This document shows, piece after piece, positions 41,458-49,788 of a DNA stretch of 64,000 bases (its first letter is position 1; each line of letters starts with the position of its first letter). Origin of the DNA: an uncultured Lachnospiraceae bacterium (lineage in GTDB: Bacteria > Bacillota > Clostridia > Lachnospirales > Lachnospiraceae); NCBI GenBank assembly GCA_946566685.1, contig CAMNXA010000004.1, forward strand, positions 85,694 through 149,693, written 5' to 3'. Position numbers and translations under genes: made by a program. The notes under the pieces are model-generated. The model ran no database searches. It saw only the letters and a list, made by a program, of their open reading frames with translations, and was not told the origin of the DNA.

Positions 41458-41630
41458 ATGACAAAATTGAAAGCAAAGGAATATAAGCAATTTGAGGATA
41501 TTAAGCACATTAGAGAAGATGGCTTGTGAGAACAGCGGCCATATTGTATCTGATGATTTTCCTGAGGTCAGGAAAATCGTAGATGCTGGTGTAACTAACA
41601 AGCCAATAAAGGATTATGAATCTGTTGTTT
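41458..41630 (+). pseudogene. Decayed dinD (DNA-damage-inducible protein D) remnant
   Basis: Two frames in sequence match DinD. First MTKLKAKEYKQFEDIKHIRED from ATG 41458, which runs into TGA at 41527. Then, in another frame from about 41516, KMACENSGHIVSDDFPEVRK and IVDAGVTNKPIKDYES. In intact DinD about 25-30 residues (WSARELA.. region) lie between these blocks, and some 200 residues follow the second, so the gene has an internal deletion and has lost most of its 3' part. The remnant directly abuts the GNAT gene. Similarity is recalled from family sequences, not searched. Confidence 0.72.
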
Positions 41631-41648
41631 TGGGCAAAGGAGGAAATC

Positions 41649-42152
41649 GTGACAATAAACTACAGATTAGCCAGTATGAATGATTTAGAGGAAATTGTTC
41701 TGCTGGTGCAAAATGCGATTGTCAAAATGGAAGAAGAGGGTATCCATCAGTGGGATGCGCTGTATCCAACCGGGGAAGATTTTGAGAATGATATAAAGAA
41801 TGGCAATCTGTATATAGGAATTGCAGAAGGGAAAATAGCGGTAGTGTTTGCCGTGAACCAGGAATGTGATCAAGATTATAGAAATGGAGACTGGGCCTAT
41901 CCGCAAAGATCTTATTTTGTCTTACATCGTCTGTGTGTAAATCCTGCATTTCAGAACAGAGGCGTTGCAGCAAAAACAATGCAGTTTATTGAGGCCATGC
42001 TGCAAAACCGTGGCATACAGGCAATTAGGCTGGATGTTTTCAGTAACAATCCTTATTCCCAGAAATTGTATGCCAGAGCAGGATACGTTCAAACGGGTGT
42101 TGCTGACTGGCGAATGGGCAGATTTTATTTGATGGAGAAGTATATTTTGTAA
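41649..42152 (+). CDS. GNAT family N-acetyltransferase
   Basis: 167 residues, a single acetyltransferase domain: YRLASMNDLEEIVLLVQNA at the start, LHRLCVNPAFQNRGVAAKTMQ with the acetyl-CoA loop (Q-N-R-G-V-A), and RLDVFSNNPYSQKLYARAGY at the end. The substrate is unknown. AAAGGAGG lies 5 nt before GTG 41649, which fixes the start; it follows the dinD remnant directly and may have taken over its transcription. A terminator follows 34 nt downstream. Confidence 0.87.
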   Translation: MTINYRLASMNDLEEIVLLVQNAIVKMEEEGIHQWDALYPTGEDFENDIKNGNLYIGIAEGKIAVVFAVNQECDQDYRNGDWAYPQRSYFVLHRLCVNPAFQNRGVAAKTMQFIEAMLQNRGIQAIRLDVFSNNPYSQKLYARAGYVQTGVADWRMGRFYLMEKYIL

Positions 42153-42186
42153 TGGAAATAGACGGCTTGGCTATATCTATCCGAGA

Positions 42187-42230
42187 GGACCTGTTGACGA
42201 GCAAATGGTGAGAACGTCAACAGGTCCTTT
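42187..42230 (+). terminator. Terminator after the GNAT gene
   Basis: A 13-bp perfect stem (GGACCTGTTGACG / CGTCAACAGGTCC) with a 15-nt loop and a short T-run. Confidence 0.78.
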
Positions 42231-42321
42231 CTGGGATTATCTCATCCCATATCCCCTTCGTAACGAACCTTTATCAGAACCTGCTTGATTTTTTTAATTT
42301 TCTTAATTTTGAAATTCCGAG

Positions 42322-42350
42322 TGTACAGTAATTCTATTTTCGGGTATAAT
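42322..42350 (+). promoter_or_regulatory. Promoter of the DUF3048-xpaC-telA operon
   Basis: TGTACA and TATAAT separated by 17 bp, about 70 nt before the start codon. Nothing else stands out in the 42231-42418 gap. Confidence 0.6.
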
Positions 42351-42418
42351 AAAAACGTTTAGGAATTGTAAGACTAGAATATAAGACAAACGAAAAGAAA
42401 CGTGGAAAAGAGGTAAAT

Positions 42419-43630
42419 ATGTTTCGAAAAAAAATAATAATAAAAAAGACCGGGATTATGGTGGCTGCCATGTTATGGGCTTCCCTATGTATGGCTGGCT
42501 GCGGTGTTGGTGATGAACCAATACCGGAACCGGAGATTGAGCAGGTGGTTCCGGAGGAAAGTGTGGAAGATACGCAGGAGCCCGAGGAGGAAGAAACGGC
42601 CCAGGGTGACCAGACTGTCATTGGGGAACGGGAAGTGGTAAACGGTGAGATGCAAAGTTACCTGACCGGCCAGTGGATCAGCGAATCCAAAGCGACAAGA
42701 CGGCCCATTGCCGTGATGATTCCCAATAACAGACCGGCAATGCCGCAATACGGCCTTTCCAGGGCGGGTATTATCTATGAGGCGCCGGTGGAAGGACGTA
42801 TCACCCGTCTGATGGCGGTGATAGAGGATTTTGATGATCTGGAGAGAGTGGGGCCTGTCCGGAGCAGCCGTGATTATTATGTATATATGGCCATGGGATA
42901 TGAGGCAATCTATTGTAACTGGGGATTGGCCGTGCCTTATGTGGAAGAGTTGATCAACAGACCGGAGTATTATAATGTCAGTGCGGCAGTGACGGGTATC
43001 CATAACCCGGCGGACGAGGCGTTTGGCAGAGTGAGCAGGGGAGATGGATATGCCCTGGAATTTACCGGTTATCTGATGATAGACGGTCTGTTTGATGCGG
43101 TGGAGCGTCTGGATTATGACTGGAATTATGATGATAAATATGTGCCGCCGTTTTTGTTTGCGGCGGATGGCGTGAGATCGGAGTACGCGGATAACGAGTC
43201 TGCGAACATGATCTATCCGGGCGGTAAAGAAGGATCCAATGCCAGCGGTTACGGGCAGTATCATCCATATTTTGAATATCATGAGGATGACCATCTGTAT
43301 TATCGTTATCAGGACGGCAAGGCGCAGATTGATGAACTGGACGGCAAACAGCTTACGTTCAGCAATGTGGTGTTCATGTACTGCCATGGCGAGGTCAGGG
43401 ATGATCATGACTATCTTGCTTTTGATGTGCATGGAGAAGGCGAGTCGATTGTCTTTACCAATGGTAAGGTGATCAAGGGTAAATGGGAGCGTTTTGACGG
43501 TGATTTCACGCCGCCCAAATTCTATGATGAGTCAGGCGAAGAGGTCATTTTCAATCAGGGAAAGACCTGGATCTGCAATATCTGGGATGATGAAGAGTAT
43601 AGGAAGTTCGTGGAATATGGACAGGAATGA
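42419..43630 (+). CDS. DUF3048 lipoprotein (YerB-like)
   Basis: 403 residues. Basic N-terminus, hydrophobic segment and lipobox MAGC (Cys near residue 28), so an extracellular lipoprotein; then a Glu/Pro-rich acidic linker (residues 32-60). The DUF3048 domain begins at RRPIAVMIPNNRPAMPQYGL and includes RVGPVRSSRDYYV; the C-terminal DUF3048_C part has YKDQ-like blocks and ends GKTWICNIW. B. subtilis YerB is the known relative, of unclear function. GAGG precedes the ATG. Its end overlaps the next gene by 14 nt. Confidence 0.87.
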   Translation: MFRKKIIIKKTGIMVAAMLWASLCMAGCGVGDEPIPEPEIEQVVPEESVEDTQEPEEEETAQGDQTVIGEREVVNGEMQSYLTGQWISESKATRRPIAVMIPNNRPAMPQYGLSRAGIIYEAPVEGRITRLMAVIEDFDDLERVGPVRSSRDYYVYMAMGYEAIYCNWGLAVPYVEELINRPEYYNVSAAVTGIHNPADEAFGRVSRGDGYALEFTGYLMIDGLFDAVERLDYDWNYDDKYVPPFLFAADGVRSEYADNESANMIYPGGKEGSNASGYGQYHPYFEYHEDDHLYYRYQDGKAQIDELDGKQLTFSNVVFMYCHGEVRDDHDYLAFDVHGEGESIVFTNGKVIKGKWERFDGDFTPPKFYDESGEEVIFNQGKTWICNIWDDEEYRKFVEYGQE

Positions 43631-44777
43631 GTGGTATCGGGTAGGAGAGGATATACGGGATCAGGTACAGCGGGCCGTAGATACCAGTGATTTTGCGAAT
43701 CTGGGAAAGTCGATAGGCGATACGGTGAACCGGGCTGTGGGAGACGTGAGTGACAGTTTGAATCGTACCGTTGGAAGCATGGGTAACAGTTTATCCAAAT
43801 ACCGTAAACCAAATATCCGTCCGGACGCCAGATTGTTTGACAGACATCCCAAAGGGGAAGTCCTGGGGATTGTGTGTATGGCGGTGGGCTACAGTTCCAT
43901 GGGAATCTTTGCCCTGGTGCTGGCAGGGCATCTGCTCAGTCAGTTGATGTACGGTGGTTCCATGGCGCCTTTGGTGATGTCCGGCGTGATTTTCCTGCTG
44001 GGATTCCTGGTGGGTTCTTATGGCTCACGCCTTAAGGGCAGGACGAACCGGTACCGGGTGTATGTGGATATGGTAAAAGAAAAACTGTACTGCACCATTC
44101 AGGATATGGCTTCCAGAACTGGCAGGAGTGAGAGATATATCCGCCGGGATCTGAAGAAGATGATGCGGCTGGGAATGTTCAAGCAGGCACATCTGGATCA
44201 GAAGGAGACCTGCCTGATTGCCAGCAACGAAATGTATGAGCAGTACAAGCAGACACAAAAGCATTATGAGGAAACCTTGCAGAACGAGAAGCAGGCGGCT
44301 TCAAAATCCGGGACTGAAAATTCGGAATATAAGGAGCAGAGGAGCGAGGCGGAGAGTGTCATTGAGGAAGGAAAAGGATATGTCCGCCTGATCCGCCAGT
44401 GCAATGATGAGATTCCGGGCGAGGAGATGTCGGACAAGCTGGATCGTCTGGAATTGCTGGTGACGAGGATTTTTGCTCAGGTGGAAAAGGAACCGCAGCT
44501 GGCGCCGGAGCTCCGCAAGATGTTAAGCTTTTATCTGCCCACGACCAAGAAACTTCTGGAAGCTTATCGCGACCTGGACAGGCAGCAGATTGATGTTTCC
44601 AATGTCGCCCAGACAAAACGGGAGATTGAGACAGCAGTGGATAATATCAACGAGGCCTTTGAGAAATTCCTGGACGAGTTGTTTCGCGATAAAGCCTGGG
44701 ATATCCAGTCGGATATCTCGGTGTTACATACCATGTTAAAACAGGACGGCTATTTAGAAAAAGATTTTGAGACTTAA
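43617..44777 (+). CDS. XpaC-family protein with membrane hairpin and winged-helix-like segment
   Basis: 386 residues. Residues 1-65 are amphipathic, with repeats of the type SIGDTVNRAVGDVSDSLNR. Two membrane helices occupy about residues 83-135. A segment of ~60 residues (YCTIQDMASRTGRSERYIRRDL) looks like a winged helix. The C-terminal ~130 residues match the XpaC (5-bromo-4-chloroindolyl phosphate hydrolysis) family, with LRKMLSFYLPTTKKLLEAYRDL. XpaC genes regularly precede telA; the biochemical role is not established. The start ATG 43617 overlaps the end of the DUF3048 gene, indicating coupling. Confidence 0.82.
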   Translation: MDRNEWYRVGEDIRDQVQRAVDTSDFANLGKSIGDTVNRAVGDVSDSLNRTVGSMGNSLSKYRKPNIRPDARLFDRHPKGEVLGIVCMAVGYSSMGIFALVLAGHLLSQLMYGGSMAPLVMSGVIFLLGFLVGSYGSRLKGRTNRYRVYVDMVKEKLYCTIQDMASRTGRSERYIRRDLKKMMRLGMFKQAHLDQKETCLIASNEMYEQYKQTQKHYEETLQNEKQAASKSGTENSEYKEQRSEAESVIEEGKGYVRLIRQCNDEIPGEEMSDKLDRLELLVTRIFAQVEKEPQLAPELRKMLSFYLPTTKKLLEAYRDLDRQQIDVSNVAQTKREIETAVDNINEAFEKFLDELFRDKAWDIQSDISVLHTMLKQDGYLEKDFET

Positions 44778-44793
44778 GGGATGGGGGATTACT

Positions 44794-45936
44794 ATGAGCG
44801 AAGTGGATTTCAAGGAAACAAATGTACCGACCCTGGTGTTCGGGGAAGTGATGGAGGAAAAGCAGCCGCCTTTGGAAGTGGAAGAGGCGAAAGAATTGCA
44901 GGAGACGCTGGATGATACGATTCTGAGCGAAGAAGAAAAGCGGCAGGTGGAGGAGTTCAGCAGACAGATAGACCTGCATAATTCCACGGCTATTTTACAG
45001 TATGGTGTGGGAACCCAGAAGAAGATGGCGGATTTTTCAGGAGATGCCCTGGAGAATGTTAAGACCAAGGATCTGGGAGAAGTGGGAGAGATGCTGTCCG
45101 GGGTGGTAGCACAGCTTCGGGATTTTGAGGAAGACGAGAAAGGATTTCTGGGCATCTTCAAAAAGCCGGCGAATAAGCTGGAGAGCATGAAGGCGAAGTA
45201 CAGTAAGGCAGAGACTAACGTGAACAAGATCTGTGAGGCGTTGGAAGGACATCAGGTACAGCTTTTAAAAGATATCTCTATTCTGGACAAAATGTATGAC
45301 CTGAATCTGACATATTTTAAGGAACTTACCATGTATATCCTGGCAGGCAAGCAAAAGTTGCGGGAGACGAGAGAGACAGAACTGCCCCAGCTGGTTGATA
45401 AAGCTCAGAGAAGCGGTCTTGCGGAGGATGCGCAGGAGGCCAGGGATTTAGAGGCATTATGTGATAGATTTGAGAAGAAACTGCACGATCTGGAACTGAC
45501 CAGAATGGTGTCTATTCAGACGGCGCCCCAGATCAGGCTGGTGCAGAGCAGCGATACCATGATGGTGGAGAAGATACAGTCCACGATTGTCAATACCATT
45601 CCTTTGTGGAAAAGTCAGATGGTATTGGCGCTTGGTGTGAGTCACGCAGAGCAGGCGGCGCGGGCACAGAGGGAAGTGTCAGACATGACCAATGAACTGC
45701 TTAAGCGGAATGCGGAGACTTTGAAAATGGCTACGGTGGAGAGTGCGAAAGAATCGGAGCGCGGCATTATTGATATGGAGACTTTGAAGAATACCAATGC
45801 CAGCCTGATTTCCACCCTGGATGAGGTGATGAAGATCCAGACGGAGGGCCGGGAGAAGAGAAGAGTCGCGGAGGCAGAGATGAAGGCCATGGAGAATGAA
45901 TTGAAAGAGAAGCTGCTGGAGATCAGCAGACGTTAA
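44794..45936 (+). CDS. TelA family toxic-anion resistance protein
   Basis: 380 residues, mostly helical, no membrane segment. TelA/KlaA family features: VEEFSRQIDLHNSTAILQYGVGTQKKM near residue 60, ANKLESMKAKYSKAETNVNKI, LDKMYDLNLTYFKELTMYI and TVVNTIPLWKSQMV-like block (STIVNTIPLWKSQMVLALG). The family is linked to tellurite and antibiotic tolerance in some species, with unknown mechanism. The ATG is preceded by GGGATGGGGG. It lies 16 nt after xpaC and 16 nt before prmA. Confidence 0.9.
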   Translation: MSEVDFKETNVPTLVFGEVMEEKQPPLEVEEAKELQETLDDTILSEEEKRQVEEFSRQIDLHNSTAILQYGVGTQKKMADFSGDALENVKTKDLGEVGEMLSGVVAQLRDFEEDEKGFLGIFKKPANKLESMKAKYSKAETNVNKICEALEGHQVQLLKDISILDKMYDLNLTYFKELTMYILAGKQKLRETRETELPQLVDKAQRSGLAEDAQEARDLEALCDRFEKKLHDLELTRMVSIQTAPQIRLVQSSDTMMVEKIQSTIVNTIPLWKSQMVLALGVSHAEQAARAQREVSDMTNELLKRNAETLKMATVESAKESERGIIDMETLKNTNASLISTLDEVMKIQTEGREKRRVAEAEMKAMENELKEKLLEISRR

Positions 45937-45952
45937 AGGGAAAGGTGATTCC

Positions 45953-46936
45953 ATGAAATGGATGAAGTTCAGGATTAAGACAACCGTAGATGCAGAGGAT
46001 GTGATTATCAGCGCCCTCTATGACATCGGCCTGGAAGGAGCGCAGATTGAGGATAAGGTACCGCTTACCGCGCTGGAAAAGGAGCAGATGTTTGTGGATA
46101 TCCTGCCGGACGGGCCGGAGGATGACGGGATTGCCTATCTGAGTTTCTTTGTGGAAGAGAAAGAGGATGGCAGTCTGGAACTGAACGGTGCAGCCACAGA
46201 CAGGGATACGATCGTATCGCAGATAGAGGCGGAACTTGAGGACCTGCGCATGTTTATGGAGATTGGAGAGGGCGCCATTTCGGTGACGGAGACGGAGGAT
46301 ATCGACTGGATCAATAACTGGAAGCAGTATTTCCATCAGTTCTATATAGATGACCTTCTGGTGATTCCGTCCTGGGAAGAGGTCAAAGAAGAGGATAAAG
46401 GGAAGAAGATATTACATATCGATCCCGGTACGGCCTTTGGAACGGGCATGCATGAGACTACTCAGCTGTGCATCCGCCAGATCAGGAAATTCCTGACAGA
46501 GGAGACAGAACTTCTGGATGTGGGGACGGGCAGCGGGATCCTGGCCATCCTGGCGCTGATGTACGGTGCCAGGCACGCGGTGGGAACAGATCTGGACCCC
46601 TGTGCGGTGGAAGCCGTGGCGCAGAATATGGAAGCCAATGGTATTCCGGCGGAGTCTTTTCGGATGATGATCGGCAATATCATTACGGACAAGGATGTGC
46701 AGGATGATGTGGGCTATGGATGCTATGACATCGTGGTGGCAAATATCCTGGCGGATGTGCTGGTGCCGCTCACCCCTGTGATCGTAAACCAGTTGAAAGA
46801 GGGCGGAATCTATATCACTTCCGGTATCATTGATACCAAGGAGCAGGAAGTGCGGGAGGCTATTGAGGCAGCAGGGCTTACCGTGATGGAAGTGACGTAT
46901 CAGGGAGAATGGGTGTCGGTGACAGCACGAAAATAA
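45953..46936 (+). CDS. prmA: Ribosomal protein L11 methyltransferase PrmA
   Basis: 327 residues. SAM-dependent trimethylation of ribosomal protein L11. The N-terminal ~120 residues form the L11-recognition domain, then W-INNWKQYF, and the methyltransferase core with IDPGTAFGTGMHETT, the SAM loop LLDVGTGSGILAI and VVANILADVLVPL (NPF/N-I-L active-site block). The ATG at 45953 has AAAGGTGA upstream. It may still be on the telA transcript, 16 nt away. Confidence 0.95.
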   Translation: MKWMKFRIKTTVDAEDVIISALYDIGLEGAQIEDKVPLTALEKEQMFVDILPDGPEDDGIAYLSFFVEEKEDGSLELNGAATDRDTIVSQIEAELEDLRMFMEIGEGAISVTETEDIDWINNWKQYFHQFYIDDLLVIPSWEEVKEEDKGKKILHIDPGTAFGTGMHETTQLCIRQIRKFLTEETELLDVGTGSGILAILALMYGARHAVGTDLDPCAVEAVAQNMEANGIPAESFRMMIGNIITDKDVQDDVGYGCYDIVVANILADVLVPLTPVIVNQLKEGGIYITSGIIDTKEQEVREAIEAAGLTVMEVTYQGEWVSVTARK

Positions 46937-46991
46937 TAAGATGACAGTATTTTTCTAAAGGGTTCGCGGAACACTTTGGAATGGGGAAGAT

Positions 46992-47522
46992 ATGAAAAAA
47001 ACATCGGAAAAACCAAGCATGAGGTTAGTGAGATATACAGCGGGGATCCTGGCGCTTGTCTGGATGTGCGTTATTTTTGCCTTCTCGGCGCAGACAAAGG
47101 AAGAATCCAGCGCGGTGAGTGAGAGTTTAAGCTATCGAATGGTCAGTTCTACGGGACATTTTTTCCATTGGAATCTGGATGACGAGCAGCTGCGAGAGAT
47201 TGCCAATACCATTGAGTATTTTGTCAGAAAGACCGCTCATATGACGGAGTTTGCAATCCTGTCAATTTTGTTGTTTGTCTGGCTCGGTCTATGGGAGATG
47301 ACCCTGTTTCGCAGAGGAATGACAGCGTTTCTGGCAACGGCTGTCTATGCTGCCAGCGATGAATTTCATCAATTGTTTGTCCCCGGAAGGGCGGGACGTG
47401 TCAGCGATGTGCTGATTGACAGTTCGGGAGCTTTATTGGGCGTTATCTTTTTTATACTGCTTGGTAAGCTGGTTGTGGTATTGAGGGATAGGAAGCGCAA
47501 AAAGCGTCAGGCGAAAGGGTAA
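46992..47522 (+). CDS. VanZ-like family membrane protein
   Basis: 176 residues, four predicted helices. VanZ-like signature seen: CVIFAFSAQTKEESS near the N-terminus, FVRKTAHMTEFAILSILLF, and YAASDEFHQLFVPGRAGRVSDVLIDSSGALLG. VanZ in Tn1546 gives low-level teicoplanin resistance, but most chromosomal VanZ-like proteins have no shown role. No van genes are near. GGGGAAG precedes the ATG. It lies between prmA and rsmE, a placement common in clostridia. Confidence 0.9.
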   Translation: MKKTSEKPSMRLVRYTAGILALVWMCVIFAFSAQTKEESSAVSESLSYRMVSSTGHFFHWNLDDEQLREIANTIEYFVRKTAHMTEFAILSILLFVWLGLWEMTLFRRGMTAFLATAVYAASDEFHQLFVPGRAGRVSDVLIDSSGALLGVIFFILLGKLVVVLRDRKRKKRQAKG

Positions 47523-47564
47523 TGGAGAATATCGGAATTTGTTTATGCGGACAGGGGTGATGTC

Positions 47565-48305
47565 ATGTATCAGTTCTTTGTAGAGCCATCACAAATACAG
47601 GATAAGAGGATTATTATTACTGGCAGTGACGTGAATCATATCAAAAACGTTCTTCGCATGAAACCCGGCGAAGAGATTGCCGTAAGTAATGGGATTGATG
47701 GCAGGGAATATCGTTGCGGGATAGAAGAATTTGCGGAGGATACAGTAGTTTGTACCCTCCGTTTTATCAAGGAGGAAGGGGTGGAACTTCCCGCCGATAT
47801 TTATCTGTTCCAGGCGCTTCCCAAAGCGGATAAGATGGAATGGATCGTTCAGAAGGCCGTGGAACTTGGGGTACATGAGATTATCCCGGTGGCGGCGAAG
47901 CGCTGCGTGGTGAAGCTGGATGAGAAAAAAGCGGCAGGGAAAGTGAACAGATGGCAGGGGATTGCGGAGGCCGCGGCCAAGCAGAGCAGGCGGGGTGTGA
48001 TACCTAAAGTACACAGGCCGGTTTCTTTTCGGGAAGCTGTGGATCTTGCCAGGGATATGGATGTCAGATTGATTCCCTATGAACTGGCAGAAGATATGGC
48101 GCATACCAGGTCTGTGATAGAGGCAGTGCAGCCAGGCCAGAGTATTGCAGTCTTTATCGGGCCGGAGGGCGGTTTCGAGGAGAGCGAGATACAGGCGGCG
48201 TTATCTGCCGGGATAGAACCGGTCACATTGGGCAGGAGGATCCTCAGAACGGAGACGGCAGGTCTTACGGTGTTGTCCTGGCTGGTGTATCGTCTGGAAA
48301 ATTAA
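47565..48305 (+). CDS. rsmE: 16S rRNA (uracil1498-N3)-methyltransferase RsmE
   Basis: 246 residues, SPOUT superfamily. N-terminal PUA-like domain (YQFFVEPSQI, HIKNVLRMKPGEEIAVSNG) and C-terminal knotted domain with QALPKADKMEWIVQKAVELGV, RWQGIAEAAAKQSRR, the SAM-binding IGPEGGFEESE and GRRILRTETAG. It methylates U1498 of 16S rRNA. AGGGGTGA precedes the ATG. The pairing with prmA upstream is conserved in Firmicutes. Confidence 0.96.
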   Translation: MYQFFVEPSQIQDKRIIITGSDVNHIKNVLRMKPGEEIAVSNGIDGREYRCGIEEFAEDTVVCTLRFIKEEGVELPADIYLFQALPKADKMEWIVQKAVELGVHEIIPVAAKRCVVKLDEKKAAGKVNRWQGIAEAAAKQSRRGVIPKVHRPVSFREAVDLARDMDVRLIPYELAEDMAHTRSVIEAVQPGQSIAVFIGPEGGFEESEIQAALSAGIEPVTLGRRILRTETAGLTVLSWLVYRLEN

Positions 48306-48495
48306 AGAACATAGGATGTTCCCGAAAGAAGTCAAAATAGTTTCTGATTAGGGAAGGGAATGGGAGAAGACGTGTGACCTTCGCGAAAAGCCCACATATT
48401 ATATGTATATAAAGTTAGAGAGAAGAATATTCCTAAATTTTGTCTGTGACAAAACTTCCGTAGAATATCAAATCTGAGAGAAAGGAATGGCAAAA

Positions 48496-49650
48496 ATGGA
48501 AGTGTATTTGGATAATTCTGCGACTACCAGATGCTTTGATGAGGTTGCGCAGCTGACGCATAAAATCTTGTGTGAACATTACGGCAATCCTTCCAGTATG
48601 CACCATAAAGGGGTGGAAGCAGAACAGTACGTAAGAGATGCCAGAGAGACACTTGCAAAGATCTTGAAGGTGAGTGAAAAGGAGATTTTGTTTACCTCGG
48701 GGGGAACGGAATCTGATAATATTGCACTGATTGGTACCGCAATGGCTAATCACAGAAGAGGCCGTCATCTGATCACGACACAGATAGAGCATCCGGCGGT
48801 CTTACAGCCCATGGCATATCTTCAGAATCAGGGATTTGAGGTGACTTATCTGCCTGTGGACAGGGAGGGACGGATACGATTGTCAGATCTCGAGCGTGCC
48901 ATCAGACCGGATACGATTCTGGTATCCATCATGCATACCAACAATGAGATAGGCAGTTTGCAGCCGGTTGCAGAGGCCGGTGCGCTGATTAAGAAATGTA
49001 ATCCCCAGACACTGTTCCATGTGGATGCGGTGCAGGGATTTGGTAAATTCCGCATCTATCCCAAAAAGATGCAGATCGATATGTTGTCGGTCAGCGCCCA
49101 TAAGATTCATGGGCCCAAAGGAGTGGGATTCCTTTATCTGAGGGAGGGCGCCAAAGTAAATCCTATTATGTATGGCGGCGGCCAGCAGAAGGGTATGCGT
49201 TCCGGCACGGAAAATGTGGCCGGGAGCGCCGGCATGGCCATGGCGGCAGAGATGGTGTACCGGGATCTGGACCGCGACATGGAGAGAATGTATGGACTGC
49301 GGGAGATGCTGATAGATGGGGTAAACAGCATAGAAGACGTGAAGGTCAACGGTTGTCCGGGCAGGGAAGGCGCTGCGCATATCGTGAGTCTTTCCGTGCG
49401 GGGTGTCCGCAGTGAAGTGCTCTTGCATGCTTTGGAGGAGAGGGGCATTTACGTATCAGCCGGGAGCGCCTGCGCAGCCCATAAGCCGCAGCCTTCCGCT
49501 ACCTTGAAGGCCATCGGCGTGGAGAAGGAACTGCTGGAATCCACAATCCGGTTCAGCCTCTCAATATTTACCACCAGAGAGGAGATTGCATATACTGTGC
49601 AGGCTTTGTGCGAGATGGTACCTATGCTGAGAAGGTATACCAGACGATGA
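48496..49650 (+). CDS. Cysteine desulfurase (NifS/IscS-like), dedicated partner of ThiI
   Basis: 384 residues, PLP fold type V. VYLDNSATTRCFDEV at the N-terminus, TSGGTESDNIA for phosphate binding, the Schiff-base Lys in SVSAHKIHGPKGVGFLY, and the sulfur-relay Cys in VSAGSACAAHKPQPS (near residue 325). The catalytic-Cys loop is long, as in group I enzymes. It donates persulfide sulfur; because thiI follows it, the main product is probably 4-thiouridine in tRNA, as for NifZ-ThiI of Bacillus (established for that pair). An ATG at 48487 directly abuts the AAAGGA site, so the next ATG, 48496, is preferred. The 190-nt upstream gap is AT-rich with no assigned signal. Confidence 0.94.
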   Translation: MEVYLDNSATTRCFDEVAQLTHKILCEHYGNPSSMHHKGVEAEQYVRDARETLAKILKVSEKEILFTSGGTESDNIALIGTAMANHRRGRHLITTQIEHPAVLQPMAYLQNQGFEVTYLPVDREGRIRLSDLERAIRPDTILVSIMHTNNEIGSLQPVAEAGALIKKCNPQTLFHVDAVQGFGKFRIYPKKMQIDMLSVSAHKIHGPKGVGFLYLREGAKVNPIMYGGGQQKGMRSGTENVAGSAGMAMAAEMVYRDLDRDMERMYGLREMLIDGVNSIEDVKVNGCPGREGAAHIVSLSVRGVRSEVLLHALEERGIYVSAGSACAAHKPQPSATLKAIGVEKELLESTIRFSLSIFTTREEIAYTVQALCEMVPMLRRYTRR

Positions 49651-49788
49651 CGGCAAGACAGGTACCGGGATAAATAAGATAGTTTTGGATATACGGTTTG
49701 TGACAGTAAAATGAAACTGTGTAGATGGCGGGACGGCAGTACTGGCCTTGGTCGTTCCGCCTCAAATACAAAATGGATGGGAGAGATT

